Of a stretch of 64,000 nucleotides of DNA, positions 62,672-64,000 are shown piece after piece. The stretch lies in the NCBI RefSeq assembly GCF_020080045.1, contig NZ_CP083451.1, forward strand, positions 1,116,001-1,180,000, given 5' to 3'. Origin of the DNA: Comamonas odontotermitis (GTDB lineage Bacteria; Pseudomonadota; Gammaproteobacteria; Burkholderiales; Burkholderiaceae_C). The notes under the pieces are model-generated. The model was given only the letters and a program-made list of their open reading frames with translations. It made no database searches and was not told the DNA's origin. Position 1 is the first letter of the stretch, and every line of letters starts with the position of its first letter. The translations under genes and the position numbers were made by a program.

Positions 62672-64000
62672 TTAGCGCACCCCCACAATCACATCCCAAC
62701 TGAGCCCAAACTTCTGCAAATACTTGCGCAACCGATCCGCATCATTCACCACGCTCCGCTGCGCCCGCGAGGCTTGAAAAAGTTGGCGCCCAGCATCCGA
62801 CAAGCTGCTGGCACCGCGGCAAACACGTACGACAGACGCCAGCTGCATCCGGTCAAACAGATCCATCGCAGCAATCGCATCGGCGGGCAATACATCCTCC
62901 AGCGCCACCTCTGCAGGGTCATCATTCGATGGCTGCAGTGCATCGGGCCGCTGCCACAACCACTGCAACCGGCCAATCTCGGCCTCAACCTGATCCTCGG
63001 TGATACGGCCACTGTGAGACAAGGTGGCCAGGCGTGTCACGCTGGCGTGCAGGTCGCGGAAGTTGCCGCTCCACAAGGCCGCCGGGCTTTGCGCAAACTG
63101 CAGATAGCGCTTGCGTGCCTCGGCGTTGAAGCGCTCGGTGCGGTGGGTCTGCTGCGCGTGCAGGGCCAGCAGATGGTCGATATTGGGTTCGATGTCTTCA
63201 GCGCGCTGGGCCAGGCCGGGCAGGTTGTAGGTCCACAGGTTGATGCGGGCAAACAGGTCTTCGCGAAACCGGCCAGCGCTCACCTCCAGCCGCAGATCGC
63301 GATTGGTGCCGGCAATCAGCTGAAAGTCACTGTTCACCTCGCGGTCCGACCCCATGGGGTAGAAGCGCTTTTCCTCAATCGCCATCAGCAGCATGGCTTG
63401 CTCGTCCGCGCCCAGCTCGCCGATTTCGTCGAGAAAGAGAACGCCATGGTCGGCGGTGCGCAGCAGGCCGGCACGCTCGGTAGCGGCGCCGGTGAAGGCG
63501 CCCTTTTTGTGGCCAAACAGCGTGCTGGCGGCGCTGTCGCCGCGCAAGGTGGCGCAGTTCACTTCCACAAAGGCGCCGCTCACCTGGTGGCGCGCCTTCT
63601 TCAGTTCATACATGCGCCGCGCAAGGAACGACTTGCCCGCGCCGGTGGGTCCCACCAGCAGCATGGGTGCCTGCGAGCGGCCCGCCACCTGTTCGATCTC
63701 TTCGATCAGCCGGTTGAAACGCTGGTTGCGTGTGGCGATATGGCTTTTGAGAAAGGCCACGCCGTCTTCGCTGGCCCGTGCGTGGCGCGTGGCAATGGCG
63801 TCGTAGCGCGACAGATCCAGATCGATGAGCGTGTAGTTGCCCGCAGCGCCATCCACCTGGCGCTTGGGGGGCGAGGCCTGCAGGATGACGCCCGGCATGG
63901 CGCGTGATTCGGCCAGCAGGAACAGGCAGATCTGCGCCACATGCGTACCGGTGGTGATGTTGAGCCAGTATTGCGCGGAATCGCTATCAAATTGATAGCT
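62672..64000 (-). CDS. rtcR: RtcR, sigma-54 activator of the RNA repair operon (5' part beyond window)
   Basis: The frame is open to the right edge; 442 residues are visible and the N-terminal part, including most of the CARF sensor domain, is missing. The visible start (SYQFDSDSAQYWLNITTGTH then VAQICLFLLAES) is the end of the CARF region. The AAA+ domain has Walker A LLVGPTGAGKSFLARRM, sigma-54 contact loop KKGAFTGAATERAGLL, Walker B HGVLFLDEIGELGADEQ and LIAGTNRDLRLEVSAGRFRE; the C-terminus ends with a DNA-binding helix region (LSDAGRQLFQASRAQRSVVN). RtcR activates rtcBA (RNA ligase and 3'-phosphate cyclase) from a sigma-54 promoter. The target genes should lie beyond 64000. Confidence 0.92.
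   Translation of the reverse strand, partial: SYQFDSDSAQYWLNITTGTHVAQICLFLLAESRAMPGVILQASPPKRQVDGAAGNYTLIDLDLSRYDAIATRHARASEDGVAFLKSHIATRNQRFNRLIEEIEQVAGRSQAPMLLVGPTGAGKSFLARRMYELKKARHQVSGAFVEVNCATLRGDSAASTLFGHKKGAFTGAATERAGLLRTADHGVLFLDEIGELGADEQAMLLMAIEEKRFYPMGSDREVNSDFQLIAGTNRDLRLEVSAGRFREDLFARINLWTYNLPGLAQRAEDIEPNIDHLLALHAQQTHRTERFNAEARKRYLQFAQSPAALWSGNFRDLHASVTRLATLSHSGRITEDQVEAEIGRLQWLWQRPDALQPSNDDPAEVALEDVLPADAIAAMDLFDRMQLASVVRVCRGASSLSDAGRQLFQASRAQRSVVNDADRLRKYLQKFGLSWDVIVGVR

Noticed and set aside
62465-63907. Plus-strand frame through the inverted-repeat element and rtcR
   Set aside because: The larger part is antisense to RtcR, which has complete AAA+ motifs; the rest is repeat DNA.
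63981-64000. GCTATCAAATTGATAGC as another intergenic repeat copy
   Set aside because: It lies inside the rtcR reading frame, encodes family-like residues (YQFDSDS) and lacks the GGCGC hairpin within the visible sequence.

Overview
The window looks like a chromosomal segment of a betaproteobacterium of the order Burkholderiales, most likely family Comamonadaceae (Comamonas/Acidovorax/Delftia type). The basis is high-GC coding sequence, the protein repertoire (MaeB hybrid malic enzyme, single-repeat H-NS protein, long-form aconitase, BMP-type ABC importer) and a family of short AT-rich intergenic repeats (GCTATCAAAA...GGCGC hairpins) of a kind I associate with this family. The genus is inferred. 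No rRNA, tRNA, CRISPR array, phage or complete insertion sequence was seen.

Layout. 1-7669: housekeeping and metabolic genes (DUF2076 protein cut by the left edge, EamA exporter, quinone oxidoreductase, DUF4743-Nudix hydrolase, DadA-like dehydrogenase, malic enzyme). 7768-36301: a purine salvage and degradation region. It holds an NCS2 xanthine/urate permease, an M20 amidohydrolase, a UraD-allantoate amidohydrolase fusion, PuuE allantoinase, a GntR regulator, 5-hydroxyisourate hydrolase, XdhC, cytochrome-linked urate oxidase PuuD, a porin with a Crp/Fnr regulator, a GGDEF-like sensor, a LysR regulator, a BMP-family ABC importer with two binding lipoproteins, adenine deaminase and guanine deaminase. 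A two-component system, an HbpS-like secreted protein and an outer membrane barrel sit inside this region. 36420-50035: housekeeping genes (dcd, zinc metallopeptidase, rhlE, apaH, CNNM/CorC protein, H-NS, acnA) plus a GGDEF-EAL protein and a flavin monooxygenase. 50185-62144: MFS transporter, kynA, an ada / 2OG-oxygenase / alkA alkylation-repair operon, a cupin regulator divergent from an LctP-type permease, and an amino-acid permease / kynB / kynU / exonuclease operon. 62188-62612 is a non-coding element with long inverted terminal repeats. The right edge cuts the 5' part of rtcR.

How the genes work together. Guanine and adenine are deaminated to xanthine and hypoxanthine. Xanthine dehydrogenase, matured by XdhC but encoded elsewhere, gives urate. 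PuuD oxidises urate, UraH and the UraD domain convert the product to allantoin, PuuE opens allantoin, and the AllC domain with perhaps the M20 enzyme releases ammonia. A palindrome, AAAGTGTATACACTTT, lies between gntR and uraH and recurs upstream of the permease and puuD, so the GntR protein probably controls this set. KynA, KynB and KynU form the tryptophan-to-anthranilate route. Ada, the oxygenase and AlkA form an adaptive response to DNA alkylation.
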